DNA of 7,599 nt from Nitrospirota bacterium (GTDB taxonomy: Bacteria > Nitrospinota_A > UBA7883), in NCBI GenBank assembly GCA_011052055.1, contig DRJW01000116.1, forward strand, positions 1 through 7,599, given 5' to 3'. The notes beneath the pieces are model-generated. The model made no database searches. It saw nothing but the letters and a program-made list of their open reading frames with translations, and had not been told where the DNA came from. Made by a program: the position numbers and the translations under genes. This document shows positions 5,869 through 7,599 of this stretch, piece after piece (positions within the stretch are counted from its first letter, which is position 1; each line of letters begins with the position of its first letter).

Positions 5869-6753
5869 ATGAACATTGAAAAAATGTCCGTTATTAGCTT
5901 TAGATCGGGCTCGGCCTTAAGGCCGGTTTCCCAGCCTTTAATTGTCTTTTTCTGCTTCGGGTTTTTATTTTTTCCAGCTCCGGCCCTGGCCGATTCCGCG
6001 TTCAACATCGTAGGAGCCAGGCCTTTATACTTCGGTGGCCTGCGTGACCTTGCAAAACATTACGAGGAGAAAACAGGGATCAAAATATTCTCAAAAGCCG
6101 GCGGTTGCAGAGCGGCGGCTGGAGAAGTGAAAATACCCTCCAAACGGTCTATAGGGGCATGGTGTTGCCCTGTCCCTAAAGAGCAGGACAAAAAAATGGG
6201 GATAATCCGGATACCAGTGGCGATGGACGCTATCGCCATCTACGTTCACCCTACCAATCCGGTCAACAATATATCCATTAAACAGCTTCAAGGAATATAT
6301 AGAGGGGAGATAACGAACTGGTCGAAGCTCGGCGGCCCGTCAAAGCCAATTGTTCCCCTGGTGCGCAGGCATTGCGAGGGCCTGCCTGAGGTATTCCGTA
6401 AAATAATCGTCGGAACATGGTTTGAACATGAAAATAAAACTGATTGGCTGGAAGTCAAATCGATCGAAAAGATGATGGAGAATGTTGAGAAATTCCGGTT
6501 AGCTATCGGATATGAAAGTCTGGTTTTCGCCACAAATGGATCCGTTAAGATATTAAGTGTGGACGGTGTCTGGCCCACCGCCGAAAATATCAGAAGTAAG
6601 CTGTACCCTTTCTGGAGAATCTTGTCTCTTGGCGTTCATAAATCGCTCGCCGACGATCCGATGATTAAGAAATTTCTGGAATTTACTCTCACCAAGGAAG
6701 GCCAGAGGATTCTAAGAAGGAAACTGGTAAGTATTCCTGCGGAGGGTACATGA
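5869..6753 (+). CDS. PstS-like periplasmic substrate-binding protein with cysteines at ligand-site positions
   Basis: A 294-residue periplasmic binding protein of the PstS/PBP-like type. A signal peptide with a long basic N-region ends in a hydrophobic stretch (about 24-38), with cleavage after ALA (41). The family fingerprint is strong at 131-155: PVNNISIKQLQGIYRGEITN followed by WSKLGG. The C-terminal pattern (FLEFTLTKEGQRIL) is also PstS-like. The usual ligand loops are altered. Where PstS has a G-x-GS-type loop there is AGGCRAAAGE (Cys80). Where it has a D-I-G-type segment there is SIGAWCCP (Cys99, Cys100). Where it has an R-x-SGT-type loop there is RRHCEGLPEVFR (Cys169). Phosphate binding is therefore doubtful; thiol-based metal/metalloid binding or disulfides are alternatives. 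The gene overlaps the downstream sensor by ATGA, and no ABC transporter genes are seen, which points to sensing rather than import. The start is uncertain: ATG 5869 has a weak ribosome site (AAAGGG, 19 bases away), and ATG 5884 in frame is possible. A perfect 14-base palindrome (5912-5925) lies in the signal-peptide region. Confidence 0.9.
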   Translation: MNIEKMSVISFRSGSALRPVSQPLIVFFCFGFLFFPAPALADSAFNIVGARPLYFGGLRDLAKHYEEKTGIKIFSKAGGCRAAAGEVKIPSKRSIGAWCCPVPKEQDKKMGIIRIPVAMDAIAIYVHPTNPVNNISIKQLQGIYRGEITNWSKLGGPSKPIVPLVRRHCEGLPEVFRKIIVGTWFEHENKTDWLEVKSIEKMMENVEKFRLAIGYESLVFATNGSVKILSVDGVWPTAENIRSKLYPFWRILSLGVHKSLADDPMIKKFLEFTLTKEGQRILRRKLVSIPAEGT

Positions 6754-7599
6754 AAGGGATATGGAGAAAACTCCGCATTCAATGGAAGCTTCTGATCCTG
6801 TTTACCCTGATGATAGCGCTCCCCGTGGTCACCATACTGTTTGTGGTACAGGATATTATCGTCAACCAGCTTCATTTCAGGCAACATGAAAAAATTACAT
6901 TCGCCAAAAGTTCAGTAAACTCCGTCCTTCTGCGCTCTCAGAGAATGGCGGCGAACTACCTGACGCTAATAAGCCGTGACGACGCGATACAAGATTCTTT
7001 TTATTACGCTGTGAGGGCAAAGGAGGTTGGCGTTCTGGAGTCTGAAATGCGCCTGCTGTCCCTGCCGGTAGATTATGACATCATTATCGCCCGCAACTCG
7101 CTTGGCGAGACTTTAGTCGAGCTTGGCAATGCATCCATAACAGCAGATAATCACCAACAGCCTCTGCAGTGCGAATCGGAGCCGCTGGCGCCAGGTAAAG
7201 CATGTGAAGAGCTGTGGAAATGGAATGATACTCTCTTTTTTGGAGCCCTGGCCCCGGTTTTTAAATCGAGGCTGACCGTGGAGTTTCAGCAAGAATTGTC
7301 AGACCGCAACTTGCTCGGAACGCTGATAATCGCCAGCGTGCTTGACGACAGATTCGCCAGGAAAATACGTGAAATAACAGGCGCCGAAATAGTCATCAGG
7401 GATAAAAACCGGGTTTACGGAACTTCACTTCCTGAAATGCGAAAAACCTCTTTCAACTTTTTCTCAGACTCCTATGGTGATAATAATGAGTTCTCAACAC
7501 AGGAGATAAACGGCTCCAGCTATCTTGCCGCGTCCCTTCCGGTCAAAACCAAAAACAATATTTCCCTGGGTGAAATAATTATTCTGGCCGATAACGACG
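6750..7599 (+). CDS. Membrane sensor protein with periplasmic Cache-type domain (3'-partial)
   Basis: The first 283 residues of a membrane receptor; the frame is open to the right edge. ATG 6750 overlaps the preceding stop (ATGA) and has a good ribosome site GGAGGG at 6741-6746. A short basic N-terminus (MKGIWRKLRIQWK) leads into one transmembrane helix (about 13-35). A long periplasmic domain follows, with an early helix (RQHEKITFAKSSVNSVLLRS) and two alpha/beta halves. LLGTLIIASVLDDRFARKI (188-206), followed by EITGAEIVIRDKNRVYGTSL, is the pattern of double-Cache domains in histidine kinases, diguanylate cyclases and chemoreceptors. Cys141 and Cys152 sit in a loop between the halves. The second helix and the output domain (HAMP plus kinase, GGDEF or chemotaxis signalling) lie beyond the window, so the type of output is unknown. 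Tight coupling to the binding protein suggests that protein is its periplasmic partner. Confidence 0.9.
   Translation, partial: MKGIWRKLRIQWKLLILFTLMIALPVVTILFVVQDIIVNQLHFRQHEKITFAKSSVNSVLLRSQRMAANYLTLISRDDAIQDSFYYAVRAKEVGVLESEMRLLSLPVDYDIIIARNSLGETLVELGNASITADNHQQPLQCESEPLAPGKACEELWKWNDTLFFGALAPVFKSRLTVEFQQELSDRNLLGTLIIASVLDDRFARKIREITGAEIVIRDKNRVYGTSLPEMRKTSFNFFSDSYGDNNEFSTQEINGSSYLAASLPVKTKNNISLGEIIILADND

Overview
The window comes from a Gram-negative, double-membrane bacterium. It encodes an outer-membrane barrel protein, periplasmic secreted proteins and a membrane sensor with a periplasmic domain. Protein styles (a long-form YeiH transporter, an FG-GAP repeat protein with a FlgT-like domain, a possible sigma-54 promoter) recall sediment or groundwater lineages such as Desulfobacterota, Nitrospirota or Nitrospinota. 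That placement is only an impression, because there is no marker gene here. All supported genes lie on the + strand. No RNA gene, insertion sequence, CRISPR array or replication origin was seen.

Layout. (1) 2-844: the 3' part of a porin of the phosphate-selective O/P type, closed by a strong intrinsic terminator (866-899). (2) 1048-2949: a secreted 633-residue protein with a FlgT-like N-terminal region, a Pro/Ala-rich linker and FG-GAP-like calcium-loop repeats. (3) 2950-3351: a 402-base gap with a possible sigma-54 (-24/-12) promoter at 3149-3164 and a long G-rich leader. (4) 3352-5483: a tight three-gene cassette of a 68-residue single-span membrane microprotein, an 84-residue soluble protein and a 543-residue YeiH/PSE-family (putative sulfate exporter) transporter. 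A long hairpin terminator with a GCAA loop follows (5520-5575). (5) 5484-5868: a gap with no convincing gene. (6) 5869 to the right edge: a PstS-like periplasmic binding protein whose usual ligand positions carry cysteines, overlapping by ATGA the start of a membrane sensor with a Cache-type periplasmic domain. The sensor runs off the window.

How they may work together. The cassette looks like one transport unit in which the two small proteins could be accessory to the transporter. The binding-protein/sensor pair looks like a two-part receptor, comparable in layout to AioX-AioS (arsenite) or TorT-TorS (TMAO), rather than part of a phosphate ABC importer; no pstCAB genes are visible. The cysteines in the binding protein suggest a thiol-reactive or metal-like ligand, or simply disulfides. 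A link between this sensor and the transporter upstream is conceivable from proximity only.
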